Of a DNA stretch of 64,000 nt, positions 50,433 to 61,888 are shown in pieces. The DNA lies in contig MU405274.1 of the NCBI GenBank assembly GCA_022836615.1, forward strand, positions 1 to 64,000, read 5' to 3'. The notes under the pieces are model-generated. The model worked only from the letters and a program-made list of their open reading frames with translations, did no database searches and was not told the origin of the DNA. Both the position numbers and the translations under genes were made by a program. Every line of letters starts with the position of its first letter. Position 1 is the stretch's first letter. This DNA is from Annulohypoxylon bovei var. microspora (lineage: Eukaryota; Ascomycota; Sordariomycetes; Xylariales; Hypoxylaceae).

Positions 50433-51422
50433 AAGAAATTAGTAACTTAGGTTGAACATGATGCTAAGTACAAGGCGCCATAGAAAGATATGTATCATGC
50501 AAGTACATCTTGTATTGTATCTACCTGCACAGACAGTATGGCGGTTTCCTTCGTAGTAACACTCAGAGGTAGCACTTGTAGTAACACCTATCGTAACACA
50601 ACGGGACTTCCATCTGCGTGCTCCAGGTCTTGCAGGTCCTGCTTCCGATCATTTTCGCATATCATTTCTCTCTTCTATCTCCATTGATCTCCATCACGCC
50701 GCAAATGCCAAAAATACCAAAAAGACTTGCCCGTCCAGCCCGTCCCATGCTGCCATGCTGACTCGCGGCTGTTATTGGAGTCGGGAATAATACTATTCCT
50801 GTTTTGTATCTTATCCCTCGTCCGGCTACGACTCGTGGCTAACCAGGCAGTCGCTAAATTCCGAATTTTACGACACTTACAATTACTAGTCCTCGTTTTG
50901 TCTAGCCTAGAATCCGATCGCCATTCGTCAATTAGAGCCGACTTAGGAAAGAAGAAGAAAAAAAAACCTTCCACTGAAATTGCTTACTTGGCGAGCTCCA
51001 AAAAAGAAGTCATCGCAAGTTCGCTATCGCTTCTTGACTTTATCTCCCTTCAGTCTCTTCAGTCTTCACCGCCCTCTATCGTTAACTAGTAAGATACTGA
51101 CTAAGTAACTGACTTCCGTGACTAAATAGCTTCCAACTTTGGGTAAGTATGCGCAATTCACGTACGTTACGTACATAATAGCCCGCTGTCATTCCCCAGC
51201 AGCGTACATGAAAATGTACCTATGGATCTGGATGTCATAATATCCTCGGTCCTAGGCCCTAAGGAACACGGTGGAGAAATACCATCATTTCGATATCCAA
51301 TCAGCTTGGTCAGATTCCATTACCGTACCCAACGGCTGCTAAGTACCATATTATACACTACATGCTGGACGCATACATACCTACCTACATACCTACATAC
51401 ATACATAACAACATTGAACTTG

Positions 51423-51467
51423 TTGTGTGTGTGTGTGTATGGATGGATGTATGTATGTATGTATGTA
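51423..51467 (+). repeat. TG / GTAT microsatellite
   Basis: About eight TG dinucleotides run into GGAT and then repeated GTAT units. Confidence 0.9.
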
Positions 51468-52472
51468 GCATGTATTGTACATTTTGCTGCGGTCTACTAT
51501 ATTCGGCCATCCACTCCGCCAAGATGTGCAATTACTTAGTACCAGTACTTTATCGATCGCCTGCTGCTTCGTCCATCCCCATGTCCAACCTCAAGACCCT
51601 TGTTCCTCTATGTACAGGACTAGGCTCTAGCTTCAACCACCCTGCTGATATGTGTGTCCATCACTAGGAGCAAGGATTAAAACTACGACCATGATAGTAC
51701 GCGGTACGTACCATGGCGTAGGGGTACCAAATATCCACATTCTTGTACTATGGTAAATGTATGTACGTACCCTCACCCAGCTTCCAGGGCTTCCAACCGT
51801 CTAGGTTGGACGCCGAAATAACTTGAGCTTTCGTTGATGACCCTCTTTACCCACTTTGTTACTTTGCTACTCACGCTGGGTCTCGCGGTTTTCCCTGTTT
51901 GACATCCACCAAAAACCTCCTTCGTCTCCTGAAGCTTCGACGACGTCGTTTCTTTTTTTCTTTTCGCCCTACTACCTAGCCCCCCGGGAAACCCTTGGAT
52001 ACATACCTAGATCCCCCCTCGCCCGGTGTCTGTACAGTTACAACAGACAACAAGTAGTAGTAGCATAGTAGCTCCGTCGTCTCTGCCCAACTGCTGATCT
52101 TCTGAATTTGGGCTCCTCCGGACCGCAGAGCTTCACCCAGGGACCCGGGACCGCCTCCACGCGCCTCGTTCGAGAACTGACGAGCTCTCGCAGCCTGTCC
52201 CCTACACCATATACGGAGTACAACACAATTACACCGACCCTTCAATGTCATCATAAGCTTCACCAATAAGAGCTGCGACATCTTCAGTGTCCCTTCCTCC
52301 ACACCCTAACTGACCAGCGTGTAGTCTGAGCTTGTCTTGGCAAGGTCGACGAGCCGGTTGTTCCATCCTGCTCCGGGGCCATTTTGGTCTCCTTCCTGAT
52401 CGCCTTTCTCATGACCACCTTCCCCGTTGTTCTTTTTTTCTTGCCTTGCCTGACCTGTGCTTGCGTCCGCCT

Positions 52473-52490
52473 ATGACTCTAAGCATATAA
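52473..52490 (+). promoter_or_regulatory. Upstream mini-ORF before the Zn2Cys6 factor
   Basis: ATG ACT CTA AGC ATA TAA encodes five residues and ends 10 nt before the main ATG at 52501. If the transcript starts upstream, as the long C/T-rich leader suggests, this uORF could lower translation of the factor. The spacing is too short for efficient reinitiation, so it would act by leaky scanning. Confidence 0.35.
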
Positions 52491-52500
52491 CACCCCAAGC

Positions 52501-55500
52501 ATGGAACCTGGGCCGCCTGAACATAAACGTCCCCGGCTTCTATCTACCGGTCCGTCATGGTCAGCGCATCAGGCCGTATCACTGCCTCATCCTACCGCCG
52601 CACATCTACCGCCAGCACCAGGTCCCCATCATCCTGCGCCGCCGCCCCCTTATCAACATCCGCCTCAGCATCCGCCTCCATTCTCGCGGCCTCCGGAGCC
52701 CCCCTTGCCGCCGGCTCACCATCACCTCGACGACCGTCGCCATCATGAACACGACCCGTACCCGCCAATGCATGATCCTCATCGACAGCCACCTCTCCCT
52801 CCCTCGTCAGCGCATCCGTCTTACCCGTCGTATGCCCTTCGAGAACCGGTTGTGAAACGAGATCCTGCCGAAGAGACCTCCCTTCCTCAGCTGCGCCGAC
52901 CAAACTCGACCGGCGGTGCCGCAGATAATCATCAACCTGGTCCCCACGGTCCTCATGGTCCTCCTGGTCCTCATCCGAACGCCCCTCCGCCTCAAGACGA
53001 TCCGCGACGACATATGAACTACGACGGTGTGCCTTCGATGCCACATTCGCCGGCCATGTATAGACAACCGCAGGGTTACCACCCTCCACCAACACCAGTC
53101 CCACAGCACCCTCCATATGATAGTCCTCACGTATACGGCCCCCCGGCCTCCATGTATCCAGTAGAGATCGCGACTAGCGCCAAACGGAAAGCCCAGCGTG
53201 CTTCTCAGGTAGTGCTCCCTAAACGAGCTATTGTATTTTTTTGGTTGGCTGACTTAGGATGTGTTTCAAGGCTTGCGATAGCTGTAGGCAACTCAAAGCT
53301 AAATGCGACGAGACTAAACCTTGCAAAAATTGCCGAGAAAAGAACATCGATTGTAAATATCGAGATCCTCCCGCAAAGCAGTGAGTCAAACATAAAGTAA
53401 ATATACGGGATGGGGTGCTTACTAGAATATGAATGTAGGCCCGATAAAGTTACCGCAGATTTATTGGATATGCTCGTTTCCATGAGGGAGGAAATAAATA
53501 CTAAGCTGTCGAGTATCAACGTGGAGCTTGCTGGATTAGCACAGGCTAGTATGAATCAGAATCAGCGTATGGTTAACCTAGAAAGCAAGGTTAAGCAACT
53601 GAATCCCGGGACCGACATGAAGGTCGAGTCAATCGAAGAAGAGGAGCATCCAGACGAGTATCCGCCTGGTTCTCCTGCGCCTCCTAGCAAGACGCAGGGC
53701 GAAGAATCGTTGTCATCACCAGGAGGCACTGTGGGGGAACCGAGTTTGACTATGGATGAAGCTCACGCTACGTTGCAAGAAGCAAACGACGACGATATGG
53801 AGGAACATCCGGGTCCGATTGTAACGCCTGGCAAGCCTGCTATGCCCCCGAACCACACGACTTTAGCAGGCTTACTCTTGAAGTGGCCCTCGATTAAGAG
53901 AATGGTCCACCATTTAATGGAAGCAGAGAAGATATTTCATCCTGATGAATATCCAATCCGGCAAGAACAGCAGCGCGGTATTATCCGCATTTTCGGGAGA
54001 GGAGAGGGATTCGATCAGGATATCAGGGCTTCAGACAAAGAAACTCCACCGGACCACACCATGACTGATATTTTGGACGACTGTTCGGATGTTGCGTCTC
54101 CTTCGCCTGTCGGAGAGGCCTGGGGCCAAGTGGGCAGTTTGACGCCCCCTCCTGGCGTCGAGTATAGGGGAGGTGTCGTTAATGTTGATGGAAATCCAGA
54201 CTGGGATACGACGAAGATCTGGAGATACGTACACAGCTTCAGGGACAACATTCTCAACATGCACCCTATAATCATTCCGAGGGAGCTTATGGCCATGGTT
54301 AAAGTGTTTCTGGATACTTTGCCGAAATATGAGAAAAGCCAAGGCAACAAGATGGGTGGCAATGCGAGGTTCGTCAACCAGCCGAGCGGGATACCTATGT
54401 CGTTTGAAACGGGACAAAAGAGGAAGAGATCACCCGCCGCAGACGAGCAAACGCCCTCAACAACATTCGTAAAGCCTGGCCGACCTTATCGAAGCGTTCA
54501 TAGCGCCCTTGTCCTTATGGTTTTTGCCCTAGGCAAGATTTGTCTACATAAAGACAAGATCCCCGACGCAATTCACGAATCAGACTCGCCAATGCATCAC
54601 TCGCCTTCAGTTCGCAACGGCGTTCTAGCTTCACCTTTGCAAGGATCGCCTCCGGGGATGTTTTCACAGTCCCAATCCTCTAATATGCCTTCTCCTAAGG
54701 AAAGCGAGAGGATTCCGATGAGTCGAAGGCCTTCCCTCCAGGGGAACCCATCAGGCTCGAGAGGTCCGCATTCGCATAAGCGGAATCTGGACGTGATCCC
54801 TGGTCTTGAATACTTCGCTCTTGCGATGGATATTATGGGTAGCCATATGGGAGGCTTCAATCTAAAGCACATCTACGTTCACATCTTAGCAGGATTGTAT
54901 TATGGGCAGTTGGGTCGTGTGCTCGAGAGTTGGTCGTATATCTCTCTTGCCAGTCGGAATTTACAGGTTATACTCCGTCCGTAAGTCAAACCCTCAAAAG
55001 TTAACCGTGAGTGTAAACATCAACTAACCCGGATTAGGAGCCTCGACCGCTTATCGAAGTGGCACGATCAGGGTAGAAGTATTGGTCAGTCACGGAGGGA
55101 TAATCAGTTGGCATTTGCCTTCTGGACCTGCCTACAACTGGAAAGGTAATACTCTCCAAGATCGTTCTTGTTTACGTAGTGAGATACTAATACGCAAGGT
55201 GCTTAGTGATATTCTTGCCGAGCTGCCACTCCCTCAGTCCGGTATCCTGCAGTATGAAGATAGGATGCCATATCCAAATTCCGAGTATGCCGTCAATCAA
55301 GGCTTCTCAGAGCACATAGTAACGGGCTATATTGCACAGCTGTATCTTCGAAAGCAGCTGAACCAGGTGCATACCTTACTCTACGACTCGGAGAAACAGA
55401 ACAAGAATAGAAACGGAATCACGTTGAGCGACCCGGCCATCGAAGAAGGCGTTAAGCGAATCGAGGAGATGCTAGCGAATTCGAGGAACCGCTGGGTGCC

Positions 55501-56234
55501 CGGCAGCTACCAGTGGGATGACAAAGACGATCCGGCCGGTGAAATACTTGAAGCTCGACTGCGTGCCAAATATTGGGGCTCACAGGTCATTCTCTACCGA
55601 CCCTTTTTGAGGGCCATCCTCGAACGAGAACCGTGGCCACCGTATCATAACCAAGCGGGTTCTCCCGACACCCAACCGTCCGAGATGGAGGAAATGCCTC
55701 GCAATGTGGATGTTAGGATTCTCGAGTATGCCGGCTTAGCAATCAATGCCCTTGTCGAGAGTACCCGAGCGTTCCATGGGATACCTCCTAGCCAACGCAT
55801 TATTATTACCAACGTTTTTGGAACCGCTCATGCGTAAGTGCAATTCATTAATAAGACGGGAAATAGTAACCAGCATCTAACCTGTGTCCAGTCAATGGGG
55901 AAATCTTTTAACTCTAGCAGCGTGTTTCAAGGATAGATATCTACGCCGGTTCATCGAGGCGGAGACCCTAAGGAATCTGTTTTCTCGGACCATCTCTTTT
56001 TTCCAATCGATCGTTACACCCACGAGCGCGCTAAGAGCCGATATGAATATTTTGATCGGCTTGGCAAAGAATCTTGGGTTTATTCGGGATGAATACGAAA
56101 TTGCAACCTCAAGCTTTTCGAGCATAACGAGCGGTGGCCCTCTGCCGCCGATGCATAATCCGGATAACTTTCATCCACCCCCTCTGTCTACGCTTGGGCG
56201 ACCGCATCTACCTCCGCCGCATTCAATTTCTTGA
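52501..56234 (+). CDS. Zn2Cys6 fungal transcription factor
   Basis: Six exons (52501-53208, 53271-53380, 53439-54980, 55038-55145, 55207-55833, 55892-56234) join in phase to 1145 aa. The first 235 residues are a Pro/His-rich disordered region. The binuclear zinc cluster then spans exon 2: ACDSC-x6-C-x5-C-x2-C-x6-C (about residues 237-264), with the basic RQLKAK loop that contacts DNA. A coiled-coil-like stretch follows (ADLLDMLVSMREEINTKL). The fungal-specific factor domain comes next, with segments ALGKICLHKD, ILAGLYYGQLGRVLESWSYISLASR, LAFAFWTCLQLE and YGSQVILYRPFL-like sequence (KYWGSQVILYRPFL). The tail is Pro-rich. The target genes are unknown. Intron 1 skips a nearer AG at 53256-53257 in favour of CAAG at 53270; only that choice restores the zinc cluster. 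Confidence 0.9.
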
Positions 56235-58679
56235 GAGACTTTGGGTTGTTAAATTGTACGACTACGACTGCGTCAAACGATACGGACGAGCGATGCTGTG
56301 GTGTTAGGTAATGGGGGCTTTTTTGGTCTACCATTTTTTAGGGGTGGGACCAACTGCCCCAATGTTTGGATTGGTGCGGTTATAATGTTCGATACCAGAT
56401 GTGTCGAGGACAAACTGTCACTTCATGTCATGCACATGGTGACAATGTCAGGTCGGGGGAGGTAATCTGTATTTGGAGGTTTCGCACCTAGCAACGGCGT
56501 TTTCGGGAGACTGTCCGGCGCGACAATGTTTGGTTCTACGGTGCCAGTTTGCATACCACAGGTACATTCGAATGTGCTTGGTTTCCGGCAAAAGTATTTC
56601 CTGTTGGTTTTATTTTTATTTTATTTTTTACTTTTCTACCCTATCATCTTTCGTGGCGCGCCAGCCCACTGGAGCATACACTACCGGCGTTTTTTTATTA
56701 TCGAGGCAGCATTGGAATATCCTCTGTGAACAAAGATTTACGGGAACTCGGCAGCTTGGGATACCCCCCCTTTGCGAGAGCGCGCATTTTTTGTTGTGCT
56801 TTTACTACTACTACTACTACTCCACATTACCTCTATATATATATCAACATCGACGAGTATATACGTATTATACTTACTATCTACAAATTTGAATCCTACG
56901 TCTTTTTTTCTCCAGTCTTATGGTTCCTTCTTCGACATTGTTCTACCAAAACCTACCCCTGATGACTGAATCGACTCTGAGCCCTACCACATGTCTTGAG
57001 AATCTAGCGAACTAGCATTTACACGGCATGGTATTTGTTGTTGGCATGAGGAATCGACACCGACTCTCTGCTATGGCGCGGAGTCTTTGATTCGTGGCAC
57101 TTGATCCGTCTTTTCCCGTTTGGACCGGTTGCATATGTACCGCTTCTACTTACCCCCTTTTCCCCCCCATATCCCTTCGCCGCGTGGGCGAGTATCTATA
57201 TAGTCTCGGTCGGTATCTTGGGCGGCTTGCATCATTGCTTTCTTTTGTTTTTCTGGCCCGTATGCGCATGTGTGCGGGAAGGCATCGCGGCGGAAGGGTT
57301 TACGGCATATTGCTGCTTCTGGTGGGAGCGGAGGAGATACCAACTTTTTTTTTTCTGTTCGGTTTCGGGCATTTGGCATTCGACTATTAAGTGGGTTGGT
57401 TTGTTTGGCCTTGGTTTGATCGGGTTGGCGGCCGGTCGTTGTGAGGATAGGGATAGGGATAGGGATAGGGACGGGTTAAGGTTAGGACAGGACAGGGCAT
57501 CGCTGTCGTGCGCGCGCATTATACACACATACATACGTACTGTATCTAGGTACACCATCTGGATATAACATAACATTGCTTTTTTTCTCTTCTACGGCTT
57601 GTTTATTGCGTCTGTCGTTCGGCGAGTATTAGTGCGAGTAGGTACGAAAAAAGGGGGCCTGTCTGCGGACGATAAGCCGGCCTATCTATCTACGTACCCA
57701 GCAGGGCACTTGGACTTCAAGATTAGGATTGTGGACGACGGGCCTAGACGTCGCCCGACGTCGTACGATCGAGCTCGTCGGGTGTTGGAAGACACCGATT
57801 AGGCAGTCGTCGCGCGTATGCCGCTAACATCTAGATGCTAGGTATATAGGCCCGATCTAACGATGCGTACATATCTACCTAGTAGCGTCTCCGGAAGAAA
57901 GGGAAAGGAAAAGAAAAGAGGAACGGTGTGGTGTCTCACTTGAACCAACGTAAAACGCGCATGCCGATATGTGTGTATGTATTATTTACTTGCTTACCTA
58001 GGCACTTACGGCATTGTCGAGCTCTGATTATTACAGGTGGGTTTGGTTAAACGTGCGACATATCTAACGCGGGCCAATTCGCAGAAGCCAGGACGTGGAA
58101 GAGGGTGGTGGCACGGTGGCTTGAGAGGCTGGAGGCGTAACGCAGACCTGTCGCTATAGCAAACTCTTGCCATTGCTTTTTTTACTGGGATCCGGAATGT
58201 GGACACACACGCATTCTGTAATTTGAGCCTTTGCACGCGAGTCTCCGGTGCCAGTGCCGGGGAGAGAATCTTGCTTTCGATGCCTGACCGGTCGGGTTGC
58301 CCTGGGCAAATTACGCGCGGGCGGATATGTCGCTCGATTTAACGTTATCCGCGTGGATCTCGAGATATTCCCCGACCGGTAGATATAGTAAGCCGGAAAA
58401 TAAATCTCATATCAAGACGTAACTCGTTCTCTGTTGTGGGTTCTTTTCCTTCCTAGAAGAAATTTGACATGCTATACTATGCTATGCTACACTTCGCTAC
58501 TTCCTGCCGCAAAGTGCTACCGACGGACGGGGTCGCGACCCACCCGCCTGGGTCTATCGCGCCTACTCCATCCAGGCCCCTGAACTATTTCCTTCCTCCG
58601 AGATATGGTTGCCTACCTACCCACATATGGTATGAACGACAAAGATACGTAAATTTCAGGCAGAACATTGTCCAGGTAG
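56235..58679. other. Convergent intergenic region
   Basis: 2.4 kb between two convergent genes. The first part holds T-rich and TAC-triplet tracts (near 56808), probably 3' untranslated sequence of the transcription factor. A GGATAG repeat lies at 57445. Open frames up to 155 codons (for example 57101-57568) are low-complexity and have no domain. Confidence 0.5.
57445..57470 (+). repeat. GGATAG hexamer repeat (x4)
   Basis: Four perfect GGATAG units followed by GGGACGGGTTAAGGTTAGG. The hexamer period and G-rich strand recall telomere repeats, but the unit is not TTAGGG. Confidence 0.8.
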
Positions 58680-59730
58680 CTATACGTCCAAGGGCTTTAC
58701 GACGAGGCACAGCCACCCGTCCGGGTAAGCGGCCTCGCGCATGAGGTCCTCGAGCGGGGCGCGAAAGGGCACGCTCGCGCCGTGCAGGATCACGTCCGCG
58801 AGCACGGGATCCCGGCTGCTGGGGAACAGCCGCGGCAGCAGAGTGCGGAGGGCGGCGCCGAGGGTCTGGGGGGTTCCTGCGCGGTTATCGAGTCAGGGAT
58901 AACGCGGAGATAAGGATATCTGGGTTGGGGAAAAAGGGGGCAGGGATAAGACGAAGAGATGGCATGGCATACGTTCGCTAACACGCGGCTGCACGAGAGA
59001 TTGGACGACCTTGAACGAGCCCGCCTGTTCGCCGCCGGCGGGGTCGTCGGACGACTGCGGGATGTACACCCGGATAGGCACGTTCCGCAGCTCGCGCGAG
59101 GTGTTGAGGAGCCGTAAGTTGACTTTGGCGAAGGAGGCATAATCGTCTGGTTTCTAGAATCAGCCACCAAGTTACAGGTAAGAAGCAAGATCTGCCGCCC
59201 TTACTGTCCTGAACTGCGTTCCAGAGCGCGGTCGTGTGGTCTTTGGACAGGGACATTATCTGGTGCGCGTTACCGTTGCGCACGAAGTCGGCCTATCCCC
59301 AGGGTTAGCGCTTCAGCCACTTCTCTCCCTGGCGTTGCTAGTGTCCCGCGTGCCGGGCTGGCTGGCTGGCTGGGTAGATCTCGATAAGAGCGGTGGGACT
59401 TGCCTCTTTGGCGCTGTTGAGGAAGGTATCCCCGATATCCCAGCCCAGGCCGTCGCCGACGGTCAGGCGCCAGGGCAGCGTCGGCTGGTACAGGTCGACG
59501 AGCAGGCCCACGGCCAGGTTGCGCAGCAGCACGTCCTCGTGGTGGAAGCTAGAGCACGGCAGGCCGAAGTACGAGGTCAGGCGCGGCAGCAGCAAGGCTA
59601 GGTAGCTGAGCCGCGGCACGGAGGCGACGAACGGCGTGTTGGGCGCGGCGGCGTGGGTCACCAGCACGGGCACCTGCAGGTCCCAAAGGGTCTGCGGGAT
59701 CGTCGACGACGAGGGCGGTGTGGAACTCAT
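58680..59730 (-). CDS. atg5: Autophagy protein Atg5
   Basis: Atg5 is conjugated to Atg12 and, with Atg16, forms the E3-like complex that lipidates Atg8 on the phagophore. Exons are 59730-59404, 59292-59205, 59146-58973 and 58876-58680, giving 261 aa. Recognisable segments are IPQTLWDLQVPVLVTH, the long run RLSYLALLLPRLTSYFGLPCSSFHHEDVLLRNLAVGLLVDLY, TLPWRLTVGDG, ADFVRNGNA, ALWNAVQDNDYASFAKVN, the C-terminal ubiquitin-like part with GSFKVVQSLV and the end EDLMREAAYPDGWLCLVV. Intron 1 uses a GC donor (GAG|GCAAGT) with a GCTAAC branch and TAG acceptor; the frame fits only with this. The position expected to hold the Atg12 acceptor Lys (NGNAxQIM) is His119. It is convergent with the transcription factor. 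Confidence 0.94.
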
Positions 59731-61052
59731 CTTACCTGGGTAGGTAGGTACAGGTATGCTAAGGTGGAGTAGGAGATGGAAGTGTCTGGGCTGGTAAGCT
59801 GACTAACTGGCTACCGGTCTTCGCTAGTGCAAAAGACGTTGCGTATCATCTTCGCGATCACCCCGGCAGCGCGCGTAGTAGAGGCGCGGATTACGGTGAA
59901 GCCGAGATGTATGTATGTAGGTAGGTTCAAGGTTGCCTACGTAGATAGAAAAGGCTGAGGTTGGTTGATAAGTGGCGATAGTAATGATAGGAGTCGGTTA
60001 GTTGGAGAGTTGGAGTTTGCGACGCGAATGACGGATGACCGGCCAAGAACGGCCGATCAGCGTTGCATATAGAGTGGAGATTACAATAAGGCTGTAAAGC
60101 GGGGTAGCTTATAGCTATCCGAAAACGGTCTAGTCTTTATCTTGAGTCATGGAAATGCTCCAACGCTCCAATGCTCCAACGCCCCCAACGCCCCAAGCTC
60201 CCCCGCAGCTTGGGTACCCTAGACAAGGCCTAATTAGCCTACCATGAAGTGGGAGCTTTGGGGAACCTTCCACATGGAAAGTCGGCAAGCCCAAGCTCAG
60301 GGGCTAGGGACAACCTGGTTCGGGCTTCTTATTACCGATTTTGTTTTTTGAGTGGTTCGGAGTTGCTTCGTGGGTCTGTTAAGCCGGCTGACAGGCACGG
60401 AAGAAATAGAACGGAAGTGGCTGTCGATTTCTATCAGTTATCACTTCCCATGACACAGAACTTTGTAAGCCACCACGTGATATTATCAATTGAATCAAAT
60501 TTGCTCAAGACATTGAAGACATCCAGAATTAATACAGTGTACATGTATACAATACAATTATATACTTGGATACTTAGTAATACAAATAAATACATAACGT
60601 TGAGTTGTAGTTAAGTGCATACATAGTTAAGCATGTCTTATACGTGCATGCATAGTACACCATGTGATATCTGGATGGATGTCTTGTCTATCCTGTCTCA
60701 GATTCATGCATCGAATCAAAATAAGATGACAATCTTCATCTCATACTTTTGACAACTAACAGATAGCTTTACATGCGAGGCTGACGCAGACGGTTCAGGG
60801 TCCCATGCCTTTGGGTTGAGATCCTAGGATTTTTCTTCCCTTTTTTTTCTTTTCTTTGGTCATCCGGAGTCCCAGGTCGAAGCCCTGTATCCCCAAATCC
60901 AGGGTTAGGCCCCTTCTCGTATTATTATTGTATTAATACAGAAGAGAAAATGATGCATTTGTCATATATGATAGAACCTAGAAGTTGTCCGTCCCCATTA
61001 AAGTGTTAGAGACTCACAATAGCCGACTAACACGTTCTCCCTTACATATTTC
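59731..61052. other. Upstream region of atg5
   Basis: Holds the atg5 promoter on the minus strand and an 8-bp repeat at 60154. The stretch 60.5-61.0 kb is A/T-richer. No gene recognised. Confidence 0.5.
60154..60194 (+). repeat. 8-bp tandem repeat AAYGCTCC
   Basis: About five units of AATGCTCC/AACGCTCC/AACGCCCC lie about 430 bp upstream of the atg5 start. Imperfect minisatellite. Confidence 0.75.
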
Positions 61053-61054
61053 TA

Positions 61055-61325
61055 AGTTAAAACACCGTTACGCGATCATACCAAGCGCGGGCCACCAATT
61101 TCCCATATAAAATCGCCAAAACGCAATATTTATAATTAAATGAATAAAATAGCTAAAGACATGCAGTTTAAATATTTGAATAGAATATTATGAATGATAA
61201 TCGTAGAAAAAGTTTCAGAAATTCTGAAGAATATGACGTATTTTTAATTAATTATTAAAGTTGCGAAATTTCGTTTTATATGGGAAACGTATATAAAATT
61301 CCACCTTTACTTTAAAAATTCATAA
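61055..61325 (+). repeat. Left inverted arm of the fold-back element
   Basis: 271 bp, inverse complement of 61616-61886 with about 98% identity judged by eye. Confidence 0.9.
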
Positions 61326-61615
61326 CTAAGTAAATAATATATCTTTAACTTTACTTCCATTTTTATAAAATAACTTATTATATTATACATGTTATACAAA
61401 AATTATAAACGATGAGATAATTTTTTTATTTAAATATAAATAAATGTACGTTTTTAACATCATTTTTATATGGGAAAAAAATCCCCGAAATTTACATTTA
61501 TTAATAATTAATTCAATAAATTAAATGAACTTAAAATAATTATATATTATAAACTTTAGAATATTAATATTTTAATTATATTTAAATTAAAAATACGAAA
61601 TCATTATTCGTAAAA

Positions 61616-61886
61616 TTATAAATTTTTAAAATAAAGGTGGAATTTTATATGCGTTTCCCATATAAAACGAAATTTCGCAACTTTAATAATTAATTAAAAA
61701 TACGTCATATTCTTCAAAATTTCTGAAACTTTTTCTACGATTATCATTCATAATATTTTATTCAAATATTTAAACTGCATGTCTTTAGCTATTTTATTCA
61801 TTTAATTATAAATATTGCGTTTTGGCGATTTTATATGGGAAATTGGTGGCCCGCGCTTGGTATGATCGCGTAACGGTGTTTCAACT
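61616..61886 (-). repeat. Right inverted arm of the fold-back element
   Basis: Partner of the left arm; no insertions or deletions between arms at the points checked. Confidence 0.9.
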
Positions 61887-61888
61887 TA

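Larger units (their letters stand above)
38877..52472. other. Gene-poor 13.6-kb stretch
   Basis: I could not support a single protein gene here on either strand. Open frames are below about 165 codons, lack domain patterns, and neighbouring frames do not join at consensus introns. Base composition is moderate, not RIP-like. Short simple repeats (41.0, 50.4, 51.4 kb) and TACCTAGGTA-type palindromes are scattered. Degraded transposons, long non-coding RNAs or fast-evolving small secreted proteins could be present unseen. The last 600 bp, C/T-rich, are probably the leader of the transcription factor gene. Confidence 0.45.
61055..61886. mobile_element. Fold-back MITE-like element with 271-bp inverted arms and TA target duplication
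   Basis: The 832-bp element is a near-perfect inverted repeat: arms 61055-61325 and 61616-61886 pair base for base (sum of paired coordinates constant at 122941) with only a few transitions. The ends are AGTTRAAACACCGTTACGCG. A TA dinucleotide flanks both sides (61053-61054 and 61887-61888), the target duplication of Tc1/mariner and Fot1/pogo elements. No transposase frame is present, so it is non-autonomous and needs a transposase in trans. The spacer (61326-61615) is very AT-rich. The high similarity of the arms and retained CpA sites suggest recent insertion without RIP. Confidence 0.9.

Noticed and set aside
57101..57568. 155-codon plus-strand frame
   Set aside because: Hydrophobic low-complexity translation of T-rich DNA and of the GGATAG array; no domain and convergent 3' region.
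59236..59601. 121-codon plus-strand frame antisense to atg5
   Set aside because: Shadow of GC-rich atg5 exon 1; no independent support.
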